A DNA stretch of 64,000 nucleotides from Piezodorus guildinii (Eukaryota > Arthropoda > Insecta > Hemiptera > Pentatomidae), in contig CM041292.1 of the NCBI GenBank assembly GCA_023052935.1, forward strand, positions 117,176,936 to 117,240,935, read 5' to 3'. The translations under genes were made by a program, and so were the position numbers. Positions 31,928 through 43,574 of the stretch are shown here, piece after piece (the first letter of the stretch is position 1; the number at the start of each line of letters is the position of its first letter). Under the pieces are notes generated by a model. The model ran no database searches and was not told where the DNA came from. It saw only the letters and a program-made list of their open reading frames with translations.

Positions 31928-32569
31928 CTTCAGGAAAAATAGGCACTTAAAGAAATATTTTTTAGTTTCATATCCACATATTTCTGTAATTATTATAAAA
32001 CTATGGTATATAGTCTCAGTCTTAGTTATTAAAACTTAGTTATTTAATAGAATTTACTCGGTATTATTCAATCCCTTCGTTTAAATCGACATAGCGTTCG
32101 TGCCAATACCAAAACATAGCTGGACTACACACTAGACTTGTTATTCCACAGCTACTTTTTACAATAATATTCAATATCCCAAAGTATTTTCAATATTCTC
32201 ACACAAATCCTCCAAAGTATCAAACTTATTACTACGATGATAAAATATGGGCGAAATCCCTCAGTGAGGAAAAAATTGCTCAATTGTTGTTTTCAAATTA
32301 CTTATCGCTATAGACATGTCCTCAATGTCAGCCAGCCAGATAATTGGTTTTTTTTTTTGTATTCTTTGGTTATTATATAATTCAGTTTTGTATTTACATG
32401 CCTTAATTTGATATCTTATGTATATGTATATGTATTTCTTATTGGCTTAGTCAATTACTGTTTCTTAATGTGTACTATTTTACTGTTTCTTATTTTTTTT
32501 TTTATATTATTTAATTATTATATTGTTTCTTACTGTGTACTGTGTTACTGTTATATTATATATATAGTA
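31928..32569. other. AT-rich, unassigned
   Basis: No repeat copy or gene recognised. If the exon call is right, this is intron. Confidence 0.45.
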
Positions 32570-32680
32570 TAGTTGACCGTTGAGAATAGTAATAGATGGG
32601 GAAGATGGTTGGGGGGTGCCGTCATCAGACTTATAATTTTTTTAATGCTTGTTTCTTTCTGATGACCACACCCCTAATCA
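32570..32680 (+). repeat. Short dispersed repeat V, copy 2
   Basis: AGTTGACCGTTGAGAATAGT, GGGGAAGATGGTTGGGGGGT, as at 26908. Confidence 0.7.
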
Positions 32681-32889
32681 TTTTTTTTAATTATTTGCGG
32701 TTTGCGTTTCGTTTTTTTTAAATATTAGGTTAATTATTTTAAGTATTGCGTTGTTTCTTACTGTGTACAGTGTTACTGTTTGTTATTGTACTTCTAGTGA
32801 ATTGACGCAGGCAAACTCCTTACCCACAGACGGGCTTGCCTTATTGAGATTTTGTAATTTAATTTAAATAAATATTTCTTTTCTTTATT

Positions 32890-33050
32890 AATTTTTTTGG
32901 AAGTTTTCTTAATTGGAACATTTAAAAAAGCACGTACTGCCTTCCATTCTTCATAAAATCACTTTATTTCATAAGTCTTTAAACATTTTTTTTTCATCCT
33001 AGTCGACGTTTCGGGGTTGTTTCCCCATTTTCAAGACTTATTCCTTTTTC
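32890..33050 (-). other. Penelope-like 3' tail, second copy
   Basis: Minus strand: GTCTTGAAAATGGGG, loop AAACAA, CCCCGAAACGTCGAC, then AAATAAAGTGATTTTATG and GTGCTTTTTTAA. Clear homologue of 6320-6440, with the stem preserved. Confidence 0.65.
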
Positions 33051-33093
33051 CTTATAAAATTGCTACATCATTTTTCATCTTTCACTACATCTC

Positions 33094-33151
33094 ATAGCAA
33101 ACTGCTACTTGTCTATATTGTATATAATATAGACAAGTAGCAGTTTGCTAT
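33094..33151. repeat. Perfect 26-bp palindrome
   Basis: 33094-33119 and 33126-33151 are exact reverse complements with a 6-nt loop. The arm contains GCAAACTGCTACTTGTC. Between a Penelope-type tail and a SINE. Confidence 0.95.
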
Positions 33152-33159
33152 TTCTACCC

Positions 33160-33367
33160 TGAGAGTCCTAAATTTTGCCTTACGATGTTTAGTTAGGATA
33201 GACATCTTTGACATTCTGACCTCGCAGAGCCCGGCGAGCACCAATTTACGTCACCTTCAAAAGGTGGCATAACTAAGGATTTTCATCCCCATTAAAAATC
33301 CTAGAGAGATCTGCTGTTCGTGAACCACGACCTTGTGCATGCTAGCCACTATACCACAGGAGACACT
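33160..33367 (-). repeat. SINE family C, copy 3
   Basis: Minus-strand head ending GGTATAGTGGCTAGCATGC, B-box region diverged, GTGGTGCTCGCCG-like middle, and the AGGCAAAATTTAGGACTC end. Confidence 0.82.
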
Positions 33368-33473
33368 TCCTAAATGATTTTATTTTATTTTTTAAGAGAC
33401 ATTGCTTCATTAAGATCGTAAACTTATTTTTAGTTCAAATTAACTTAATTGGAAGTAATTCAAACTTATCTGA

Positions 33474-33612
33474 TATTAAAGCCTATTCATTTAAATATTG
33501 ATAAAACGAGTTTAATGAATCGTTATAGCCGTTCAGGTGAAAACTAAAATACATGGCATAAATTAGCACTTCCAATTTTTGTGAAAAATATGCTGTAACA
33601 TCAGTTGGACTT
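33474..33612 (-). repeat. Repeat X, copy 6 (internal fragment)
   Basis: ATATTAAAGCC, AACGAGTTTAATGAATCG, AGCACTTCCA and GCTGTAACATC follow the antisense order of copy 4. Confidence 0.7.
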
Positions 33613-34784
33613 TTATGTTATTTCTTTTATTTTTTTTTTGTCTAGTCTTTTTTTCCCCAATTTTTATTTATTTTGAGCTATATTTTGATACTTTATCACT
33701 CAAAATATCATTATTTATGCCAACATTTCGCCTCTTCAAGGCCATTAACTTAAGTATCTCACATTAAAAAATTCTTTAAATTATTATGATTGCTAACAGA
33801 CTGATGTGCGTAATTTAGACTCAGATACAAGCATTGACACACACCCAATTGGTCATTTGGACTTGAATCCACCAATTTTAAGGACCACAATGCTTATTTC
33901 ATTATAAATATTTTTTTCCTGAAGTAAAAAGGAATGCTGTTCGGACATTAAAATTTTAAAACTTATTTCCATTAGCCAGACAGGTTATTTTTATCAACTT
34001 TTGATAAACACTACTGTGGGCTGTATTTCACGGGGGAAGCAAAATTATGATTTATAAGTTATGTTTCATGCTTCTTGGCGTTTATTACTCCCACGAGGAT
34101 TGTAAAGAACTCACGTTAGTGCATCTTCATCTATGTCTAGAAAGGCAAGGCACCTACTTGAAGGTATTCATGACACTACAACAATAACTTTCTGAGAAAC
34201 TGTTTGATTTAGGTTACTCACTTCACGGTCAAGTTGACACTTTTTCAGGTGAGCACTCCCACCTCGTGAAGCTGTTACCTGAATACAATTCCTACCGGCG
34301 AGTTCCTATAATGATTTACGGTTCTTGAAAACTGGGTAATGTGTTAAGGTCACGCATGATGCACAATTTTAGTTTTACTGCTGGTAGTACTTTCAGGTAA
34401 TAATTTGTAAAAGTATATAATAACATTAAATATTATTGGGTAGTCCGGAAAATATTGTAGGATTTTAGTTTAAAAAAATTAATAAATGAAAAGATTCACA
34501 ACTGCTTGATTTAATCAAATAGTCCTCACTGGTATTAATAAATTTCTGCAACGTGTTGGCAACTTTTTCATTCCCTCTGAATAGAATTAGTATGGATTAA
34601 TCCTAAAAAACTCTTTTACTACGCTTTGTTCATTAATTATTTAGCGCGTAAGAGTCAGTCCAGAAGTAAAAAAAAAAAAAAAAAAATGATAAGCCTGGTG
34701 AATGAGAGTTTCATTACAAAGCTTTAAGTTATTTTGACGTCTCACTTCAGATATCATTCAGCGTTGTCATTTATTATTATTGCC
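33613..34784. other. Unassigned
   Basis: 33722-33745 reads on minus CCTTGAAGAGGCGAAATGTTGG, a possible degenerate Penelope-type core. A short A run lies at about 34668-34685. No gene seen. Confidence 0.4.
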
Positions 34785-35378
34785 AATTTCTGATACACGC
34801 CGAGGAAGTATCATGTTACCCACATATACGGCGAGTTAAAGTGGCTCCTTCCTTCCATCCGCAGATAATATTTCCTAGGATCTTACCTTTACCGAACCAT
34901 TAACTCCCAGGATCTTCCCTCCACACGCAGTCTCCTTGAATTTAAATTCTCTGACCACTCCCTTGAAACAAGATCACGCCATTCTGACCTTTCCGTTCCT
35001 ACCCACAAAACTAAAATTTTTAATAGTTCTTTTTTTATCCGCTGTGCTGATCTCTGGAATTTTCTACCAATCCATATCCGCCATGCTGCATTTTTATCAT
35101 CATTCAAATCCCAACTTTTCCAATACCTTCTTTCATCCCAAACAGACGCTCAGAAATTGTGATATTTAATTTTATATATTAAAATTTGAACGAATAAAAT
35201 AATTGTTTGTTGCCCAAATTTAAAATTTATTAGTTGATTTTATTTATTTTAATTTTTTGTTGAAAACAATTGTCATTAGAAATTTTTTAAATGTTTTGTT
35301 AATTTTTGTAGTGTAATATTTTTTGTGTCGTACATTAGTATTAGAGAAGAAGAAGCCTCTTAATAAAATAAATAAAAT

Positions 35379-35380
<2 letters not shown>
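34785..35380 (+). pseudogene. LINE 3' end, same family as 27600-31297
   Basis: Contains HSLETRSRHSDLSVPTHKTK, SFFIRCADLWNFLPIHIRHA and SSFKSQLFQYLLSS, aligning with the C-terminus of the split LINE. The 5' block GTTAAAGTGGCTCC matches GTTGAAGTGGCTTT at about 27675. A stop near 35167, then an A/T-rich 3' region leading into (AT)n at 35381. Severely 5' truncated, like most LINE copies. Clade by impression only: jockey/CR1 group. Confidence 0.72.
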
Positions 35381-35427
<47 letters not shown>

Positions 35428-35428
35428 T
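35381..35428. repeat. (AT)n microsatellite
   Basis: About 23 units with one TT interruption. Confidence 0.95.
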
Positions 35429-35460
35429 TTTTTTCTTCACTATTCTAATTTAGTTACAAT

Positions 35461-36600
35461 TAGGGATTGCAATCCGGAAAAACCGGATTCGGTAATCCGG
35501 CGGATCCGGCATCATTATAGGTTAACCGGATCCGGCAATAACATACCGGGTCCGGTAACCGGATCCGATTATAGCAATTTTTGGCCAAAAATAGTGCAGT
35601 TTAATTTAAAAAAAGTACTTTAAATGCGTTACATTTGGTGTACATGTATGGTGGTGTCGTTCGACACCAAATTACATCACGTTATCAGTTCAGTCCAGCA
35701 TCATTCGTTCGCCTTTCATAAGACAGTTCATGTGTTTTTGTTTTGTCGGTGCTTCACCTTGTATGTAAGCAGATATTATTTTGGATATACGCGAGCTATA
35801 GCATCCTATAAGTTGGCTGTGGAGGAAATTCTGAAACAACTCTAATTTTTTTTCTTAGAGAAATTGTTCCCTCACTTACTGACTCCCTCAAGTGTTATGG
35901 TACTGAATTATATGAAACACTGCTTACAAATCTGTTGAAATCTAGGAAGACTGAGCTACGTTACTGCTCACGTCTTCCCTTACTTCACTTTCTCAGATAG
36001 CTCAATTAATTTATTAAGTTACTTTATAAAATCTTATATAATTATCTTTTATAATTAATATATAATTAATTTAGATGGGAATCGTGATAACAATTTTAAA
36101 TTATTTGAGAAAGCTAACAATCACAAACAAGTCTTATAGTAATGATAGACACAATCATTTTTTGATGAATAGGTCTAATGAATGGCATAATTATCACAAT
36201 AATGAGTTTGTATTATAAGTATAAATCTTTAAATTATTCTTCTGACAATATTTTTTTTTTTCAAATAGTATGTAAGTACTAATAACTTTAGTATATATTA
36301 TCAAAAATCAATTTTGATTTTGGAAAAAAAGTGGTAGAAAACAAATATTCTTTACGTTCAGCAAATAGTAATCAATAGCCGACTGTTTTAATAGCCATTC
36401 AAATTTTACTTGTTACCTAAACTACTAAACTTTAATTTTTTGCTCCATATCTAATCCTAACATAACTTTTATTTTATAAACTTCCTATTATGAGTAAAAT
36501 TATACTCGAATAACATACTAACAGTTCATCTTGGACCGAAAAAATGAAAATCAACCTTATTTTGTCAAGCCACCCGGATCCGGCCGGATTGCAATCCCTA
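35461..36600. mobile_element. hAT transposon, non-autonomous, 1140 bp
   Basis: Perfect 17-bp terminal inverted repeats, TAGGGATTGCAATCCGG and its complement, are flanked by the 8-bp target duplication GTTACAAT (35453-35460 and 36601-36608), diagnostic of hAT. Many subterminal GGATCCGG motifs lie at 35490-35570, where hAT transposase typically binds. The interior is mostly non-coding. 35624-35990 has open stretches such as SLTDSLKCYGTELYETLL that may be remnants of a transposase, too decayed to be sure. Confidence 0.9.
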
Positions 36601-36608
36601 GTTACAAT

Positions 36609-37063
36609 ACAATTCAGCATTAATGGGTTCCTCCAGAATTCAAGAAGCTGTAGAGTATCAAACCAAATCCCACCAAACAGTTATCATCACCTTTTTTTGA
36701 TGATGGAAAATGTGCTGATTCTCCTTTGTCAAACCACTAACCAGAATGTCTACTGTAATCGTAAAGTATTCGCTTTCCATTACAAGTAACATTTCTAGAC
36801 AGAAAAGGGTCGTTTTTGTTTCGGCTTAGCACAAACTTCATAATGCTGCTTTTTTGCTGTCGTTTCATGTACGTGGACGTTTTGTTACCTTTCCAATCGC
36901 CCTAAGATGGTCTTCGGCGGTCGAAGCGCTAATTTTAAGTTTTGCTGAATGTTTGCGAACGGTTGTTCTGGGGTTTTCTTCCACTAATGCCAGAACAACT
37001 TTATCAAAAGAGAAAATCCTTTCACGATCTTCATTTTCTGTAAGGCTCAAGTCTCCTTTTTAA
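36609..37063 (-). pseudogene. Mariner transposase relic interrupted by the hAT element
   Basis: Minus strand: LALVEENPRTTVRKHSAKLK, ISASTAEDHLRAIGKV (helix-turn-helix), then after a shift NKNDPFLSRNVTCNGKRILYD, and a later piece ILYSFLNSGG. The catalytic C-D-E-K-W box is C-N-G-K-R, so the first aspartate is gone. The hAT element sits in the codons after ELYCN. Separate in sequence from the 899-bp mariners. Confidence 0.82.
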
Positions 37064-38184
37064 TGCAATCCATGACAGAGTTTTTACAATCAAATCATAA
37101 ATCCTACCAGATCTTAATTGCCTTAATTAAAGTAAATTTAAGAAAATAATTGCAAACAATATACATTTAAAATGAACTAACTAGTAGGAAGGCGGTTCCA
37201 ATCACTAGACACTCAAACCATCCTCAGATACATTTTGTTTGGGAGCAGTCATAGTTTAATTATAAGGTTTTTAATCAAAACAGAACAATTTATTTTTAAA
37301 ATATTGAGGATTTATAGTAATTTTAATAATTTAGTAAATATCTTGTAATAAATCAATTTTGGACCCATAATATTTGGAAACTATTGTTTCAGAAAACTCC
37401 GATTCTCTTGTAGGAAGATATTCTCGAAGCAGGTTACTTAATTGACAGCTCTATACCTGGTTTCTGGGAGGAACACACCACTAACCACATTTCTGGTTTT
37501 AGAATAGACCTTAAAACGCAGTATAAATGTTTTTTTTATTCGTACTAGACTAAACGCTGCTTAATTCCAGTTTAATTGCACAATATTATAATTAAAGTAC
37601 ATTTTATTATTTTCCATTACTGCTCATAGTTTTGCGTTTAATGTCTTATTCTATTCATATTGAAAATAGTTTGTCGATGGTCAAGAGCCAAAATATTAAA
37701 TAATTCAGTAAGAGCGGTGTGGCCCAGTGAGGTAGTGCTCTCGCCTTCGAACAACGATTTGGTAGGATAATTATTTATTAAGTCATTTCAAATTTGAGTC
37801 ACTCTAAGGCTCACCTAATGTTTAGAAAGCTAGTAACCAAAACTTCGGGCAAAGATCATGCCGAATTAGCTGCTTGCACTACTGTTACCATAGAAAAAAT
37901 ACGAATTCCTACGTATACTGCAGTTCAATGGGAACAGATATGTCTCGTGCTCCATGAAGCGAGCGGTTTCGTGCTTCGAGCCATGAGTTAAAAATGGCTG
38001 ATTTTATTTAGCTACATATAACGAGTAGGGTTTAGTGCAGCTGTTTTGAAGATATGAATAAATGGATGAATGAATAAATGCTTTATTTAAATAATATATA
38101 AAATAGTGGTAACATATATATACATTTTTTTAAATCAAAGCTCACAAGACAATGGCGTTAAGCAGTCTGTCGAGTAGCCCCCTC
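37064..38184. other. Unassigned
   Basis: 37718-37765 resembles a tRNA-like SINE head (TGGCCCAGTGAGG A box) without a clear B box. No gene recognised. Confidence 0.4.
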
Positions 38185-38420
38185 CCTTATTTTTCAGTTT
38201 TGATAATAATAATTTTGATTTTTAGTAACGTTATGGTCTATTTTTATTGATTGTAAAAATTTAATAATCAAATGCTGGACCAAAAAAATTCTGTATTTGA
38301 ATGATTTATTTAAATATGCTGCAAGTTTAACCCTATCTAGTCCATTTAATCTATCTATAACTTCTTCTGGAGCTTTTATTTCTTTAAGTATTTTATCCTA
38401 AACTCCTTTCATCACAGGTA
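38185..38420 (-). pseudogene. Possible LINE C-terminal fragment
   Basis: The minus strand reads DKILKEIKAPEEVIDRLNGL, DRVKLAAYLNKSF, then loses frame. The look is that of a short charged C-terminus of a LINE protein, but the family is not certain. Low confidence. Confidence 0.25.
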
Positions 38421-40264
38421 GGTACCCTATCCCTCCTCCATGGCTGACAATTAAGTCCCATCAGTTCTCCTCTTGCTTTAAATATCAGAGATTTATTGTA
38501 TAGACTACGTTTGTTGTGATGGATGTAGGAAATATATATTTGAAGATATTAAATGAAATTTGAGCTATTAAATAAAAAGATCATTTAGCTTGGCGCTGAA
38601 AACCGAATTACAATAGGATGTGATGGAAAGCCTATTTACTTGAGTTTAGTTCCAAGCGGACCAAAATACACTAACTTCCGTTTCTCTTCCCAATTTTTAT
38701 TTAGGCCATTCAGTTTTTATTGCGACAGTGAACTGTGATGTATTGATCTTTATTATTTATTTTTATTTTCAATATTAATTAATTGAGGCAACAATTTCTA
38801 CTAACAGAATATAGTAGATGAGACCCTGAGAAATATAGGGTTTGCTTCACGAATGAACTTGGAATTCATTGCATTGGGAAGAAAAAAAGCTCTTAAGGGC
38901 AAGTGATGGAATAAAAATAAGATGTTTTTCTCGTTTCTTGTAGTTTTTTTCATTTCAGGTAGCGCCACAAAAGGGTAGGGATTCTTTGTACACTAAGCAA
39001 GTATTCTTTGTAGCATTCGGTGAATCTTCCCGTGTAGGGAAGCTCCACTATACGGTCGAGTATAATAATAAGGAGTATAGATAAAACTCCCTTTCTGGAC
39101 ACTCCCTTCTGTTGAGCCACACACAGCAGATATTCCTATTCTGGGAACTGCCAATTAATTCTGAAGTGTGTTAGAGGACGGATTTCTGTGCCTATGAGAG
39201 TAGTTATCCAATATAGAAGAGATGAGTATGATGATATGTTTATTTTATTCTTCCATTCACTGTTAAATAAAGTAGTTGAAAAATCTCTTTATAGCAAACT
39301 AATGAATGGCTCTTGCTTCGCAGGATGATGCTCTGAAATGTTGAACATTGGCTCGTCTTAAAAACCTAGATGAAGAGACAGAGATGGGAGCACCTGAGGA
39401 TTATCACTACCTGGAGGAGTGGAGGAGACAAAGAGAGCCATAAAGCAGAGGTTGGGTTAGGACCCGGGATTAGGAGGCAGAAGGGTCGCTCACCTCCGCG
39501 GCTTCCTCTTAGCGGACAATGGAGTCCCTCCCTCTTCAGCTAATGGGATCGTCTTCAAGATTTTGGGAAACAGGGGGAGGGCCAAATTCTTCAGAATCCA
39601 TCACTTCGGAATTTGACAGTTTCAAGGAAGTCATTATGTTATTTCCAGGGTTAGATACTAGCTTTGTCATAACAAACGACATTTTAAATAATTCTAAAAC
39701 AATTTATATTATAAATAGTTTCATCTATTTTATAACTTGAATCTTAAATCTTTTAAAATTGTTCATCCTACCTTAAATTTAATTTTATATCGTATAGTAA
39801 AACAGACCTACGTAACAGCTAGGCCAACTGATAAAAACAAAACACGTTAAACTGAAAATGATGGAGTAATTGTGGACTGTAGAGAATAAATGGTGGAGAA
39901 GTTGGTTGGGGGTGCAGTCTCCATGAAATTACTCCCCAGTAGGGAAAACTTTCGATAAATAAGAAGGCCTACAATTTTGGCCGAAACTTTGGTACTTAAA
40001 TATAATAAGGTTACCTTATTAGAGTGTATTTACGCTGAGCTATCCGTGGAACTTCCAATGTAGTACTTCCAAGTGATAACTTTTTAGGGTGGTTGGGTTG
40101 AAGTAAATTAGTGCACTGTATAAATTAAAAAATAAATAAATAAAGTAAACGAAGAATCACAATATATTTATTAAACTAAGTAAATAAGTATAGAAAACAT
40201 AAGAACCAAAATTAACCTTATTAAATACTTGAACTGATGTAAGAAAATCTCTCTCTCTCTCTGA
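38421..40264. other. Unassigned; weak repeat V copy and a Penelope-type motif
   Basis: 39350-39620 is GC-rich with a 73-codon plus frame of unknown kind. 39865-39945 resembles repeat V (GTTGGTTGGGGGTGCAGTC). 39959-39995 reads AAGAAGGCC, loop, GGCCGAAACTTTGG, a Penelope-type hairpin with GAAAC. Confidence 0.45.
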
Positions 40265-40457
40265 AATTTATAGCGTAGGGTAAACTACTACGCCTAGTTT
40301 TCTAAGTGGCCATCAGTTGGTTGACGGTTCTCACATGCCAGAGGGAGAGGCTGTGAGTGAATCCCAATTTTAATTAAATGCTTGATTAAAGGGACTGGAA
40401 TTCGTGCTGACTATCTTCGACGTAGGAGACTAGCATGCCACTAAGCAACGGGCTCCC
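40265..40457 (-). repeat. SINE family B, copy 3
   Basis: Minus-strand head GCCCGTTGCTTAGTGGCATG, CACTCACAGCCTCTCCCTCT and GTAGTAGTTTACCCTACG. The B box is diverged. Confidence 0.8.
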
Positions 40458-41358
40458 CTTAAATACAGGAAGTAAATAGTAAGAAAGTATAGGAAAAAAA
40501 TTAAAGATAATTACCAATGAATATAGAAATAAATTAGATTAACAATAAATTTTACATATAGGGTATATTTACGAAAATTAAATTCATTTGAGGGTTGAGA
40601 AATGACTAAACCAACCGCAGAGCGGTGTTTGCAAGTTTCGGGGGGAACGATGAGAAAACTAGGAGCCCAGCTTGTGGTAAAATACGTTTGCAAACGTTAA
40701 AGAGATGGTTGAAAAGAGATTTGGGCTTATTATACGGCACAGTCTTACCGCTCAGCCGTAGATCTCAACACTAACGCCACCGACTCAATAATAAAAACCA
40801 AATAATAACACCTCGCAATAACTTCTCCTTGATTTTTTGTTTTCAATTTTTCTAATATAAAACCGACTAAATATAGTTCTGGCAGTTAGTTATTGTAAAC
40901 CTGCTTCTTACTATAGTATAATATGGATATTTACATCTTATTAGACGTGTTAACTGATAATTATACTAAATTTAGTATTTAGTATTGTAAGGGTCCTTGT
41001 ATAAATGCTATGGTATGGTACTTAAGAGATTAGGTTGAAATAAGCTGCAAAAAAGTTTGGCAAATACTAACAACTAAAACCTTATACTTTATACACCAAG
41101 CAATATGGAGGACTACACCAAAAGATTGTTATATGGAGGCTGTTATCAATTGCTTTTCTACTAGGTTATTGCTGAAAATCTATGAATGACTTGGTTTAAC
41201 AAATGAGGTAACAATGTTTTTTTAAGAATAAAGTTTTAATAAAATAAAAAAAAGTAATATTCTAATCACTTGATTCGGTATCGCTATTAAAAACCAAATA
41301 ACGATCTCGATTCCAATAAATTCTACAAATTAATAATTATTTTAAATTATAAAATTAA
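40458..41358. other. AT-rich, unassigned
   Basis: No feature supported. Confidence 0.5.
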
Positions 41359-41630
41359 CGTTCGAACCCATTGCTGCATGGTCTACCATACAACTAGTCA
41401 ACAACGCTAAAGATTGTGAGGCCCAATCCTCCTCTCGTGATGACTTTTTCAAACATATAATTAAATGGGGATTCACTTACAACTTCCTCATTGGAGATGT
41501 GAGACCCATCAGCCACTGGTGGTAACTCACAAAAATAGGCGTAGGTAGTAAAGATCCTACCCAAAAATGTATCGTCGAGAATCGCGGAGTGGAATACTAG
41601 GAAATCACACTGCCCGGCTTTGTCGCGCTA
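41359..41630 (+). repeat. SINE family B, copy 4 (diverged)
   Basis: Body blocks TGGGGATTCACTTACAACTT, GTGAGACCCATCAGCC, AACTCACAAAAATAGGCGTA and TGTATCGTCGAGAA follow the family B order. The tRNA-like head is decayed. Confidence 0.75.
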
Positions 41631-42439
41631 ACCAAAAAGTTAATTTGACATATTTATGTTAGAACAGAATTTATCTGGGGTTTGCAAAAACTATTTCAAG
41701 TTCCGTTTGCTATAGTAATCCTCGAGTATATTCATTAGTGTACAGATCAAGTAGAAAACACTGTATGCATTCATTCATCTAACTTAAAATGTATTTTCAT
41801 GATGGAGCATCGTGGCGACTGAGTTACAGGTTCTGCATGGACTGTTGAGCCTAGTTACTGATTTTCTCTAACCTAAATGAACGTTTATTTTATTTTCTTA
41901 TTATTATCTTATTTATTTTGTTTGAGAATACGCATTAATATTGTTCAACTGGTTCTGGTAGTGGATGAGAGTACTAGTCCGGCAAGTGGGGCCTTGTGTT
42001 TATTTGGCCTACTGCTGGCTGATGGCTACCTTCAAGTTACCACCCCGCAACAACCCGGGGGGAAGTGTCATGATTTTTCTTTAAAATGATGTTAAAGCTC
42101 AATATTACAATCAGAAAACAAATCTTTAATTGGTATATATATATATATATATATATATACCCTCTGAAGAGTGAAATATAAATAATATCCTTATATTATT
42201 GACTAAGAACTTCACATTTTTTATCTAGTTCCAAACACGACTTGGTTATGAGCTTATGTATTTCATCTACAGTTCATTACCTTAGCATTATCATCACTGA
42301 TTATATTATTAAGCTGCATTTCTGGATCATCAGAAGCTATACATATAGCCTATTTATAGAATTCAAAGAAACTCCAGGATTTTAAACAATAGATTTGTTG
42401 ACTTTAACCAGTAAACCATTTCTAAAGTATTCTCTTATA
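41631..42439. other. Unassigned; (AT)n at 42134-42159
   Basis: The 70-codon frame at 41877 is hydrophobic and unrecognised. Otherwise AT-rich. Confidence 0.45.
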
Positions 42440-42675
42440 TATTATATTAACCCTTTAAAACATTGCTTCTTTCCATCTACTAAATAATCACTATTTTGCC
42501 AGTTATATCTCCGACACAAAGACCGGAAATCATCCATAAATTTCTTTTAATAATTTCCTCTGCCAAAATCTTAGTCAGTCTATGGCTGGGTAACATCAAT
42601 ACTTTTTGAATATATTGAATATTTAGGTGCAAAGTAAACAAAAATGTAGGGTCAATATTAGTTTCCAAATATATA

Positions 42676-43574
42676 TTGGGTTGATGCAAAATTAATGCAG
42701 GTTTTTAGTAGGTATTGTAAATACGCCATATCTTTACTTTAACCATATATATTTAATCAAAATAATTTCCATCTGAATCAATGCACTTTTGCCAACGTTC
42801 AACAAGCTTTCTTATTCCACCAGAAAAAAAATCCGAATCCCTGGACTCAATGAAATCACGAAAAGAATTTTCAATGTCGTCCTGGTTTTGAAAATTTTTC
42901 TCCCTCAAAAAGTTGTCCAGATGCCTGAAAAAGTGGAAGTCTGTAGGAGAGAGGTCAGGTGAATAAGGCGGATGTTGGAGAACTTCGTATCCCAACTCGT
43001 GCAGTCGTCGAAGCGTTGGTTGTGCAACGTGTGGTCTGGCGTTATCGTGGAGCAGGATCGGCCCCTTCCGATTCATCAATGCTGGGCAAAGACGTTGCAA
43101 TTTTTGAGTTCCGAATTCCGCCGCCATTTCTCGTGTGGTTTTGGTTGGGTCTTCTTCCACTTTTGACCTCAGCTGGTCGTTGTCCAGAGCAAGATGACGG
43201 CCCCGACCTTCCTTGTCTTCGAGGTCGAAATCTCCTCTGCGAAACTTCTGGAACCAACGCTGCACCGTGCACTCATTAATAGCCCCCTGACCCCACACTT
43301 CATTAATATTACGAGCCGTTTGCGCAGCGCTGCGCCCTAATTTAAATTCGTAAAAATAAATTTGACGAAAATCGCACTTTGACATTTTCGATTCAAGACC
43401 TTTGAACACACTGAACAAAACGATTTTACTAAACAAATTCATGGTGAAAGAGAGGGTATTAGATAAGGTTTGTTTTGGTATAATAATGATCAATGTTAGG
43501 ATTAGCTTTGTTTACACAATTGGAATTAAGATATTGCAATAGAGGAAACCTGCATTAATTTTGCATCAACCCAA
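42676..43574 (-). mobile_element. Mariner, internally deleted, copy 2
   Basis: 899 bp, flanked by TA (42674-42675 and 43575-43576), inverted relative to copy 1. The non-coding ends are identical to copy 1, and the coding part gives only two amino-acid differences (Leu/Phe in AAE(L/F)GT and Thr/Ala in HDN(T/A)RPH). Inserted in a LINE RT gene. Confidence 0.95.
42753..43385 (-). pseudogene. Mariner transposase with internal deletion, copy 2
   Basis: Starts at MSKCDF (43385). As in copy 1, the N-terminal DNA-binding half is fused to the C-terminal part with HDNARPH and SPDLSPTD, and the region with the first catalytic aspartate is missing at exactly the same junction (...FGT/QKLQRL). The HDNARPH form is the family-typical one, so copy 1's Thr is the derived change. 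The frame is fully open, which fits recent spread of one deletion derivative, with the product perhaps still able to bind ends. Confidence 0.93.

Noticed and set aside
34889..35107. 72-codon minus-strand ORF
   Set aside because: Shadow of the LINE C-terminus encoded on plus.
37718..37790. SINE head with TGGCCCAGTGAGG
   Set aside because: Good A box but no B box and no second copy in the window.
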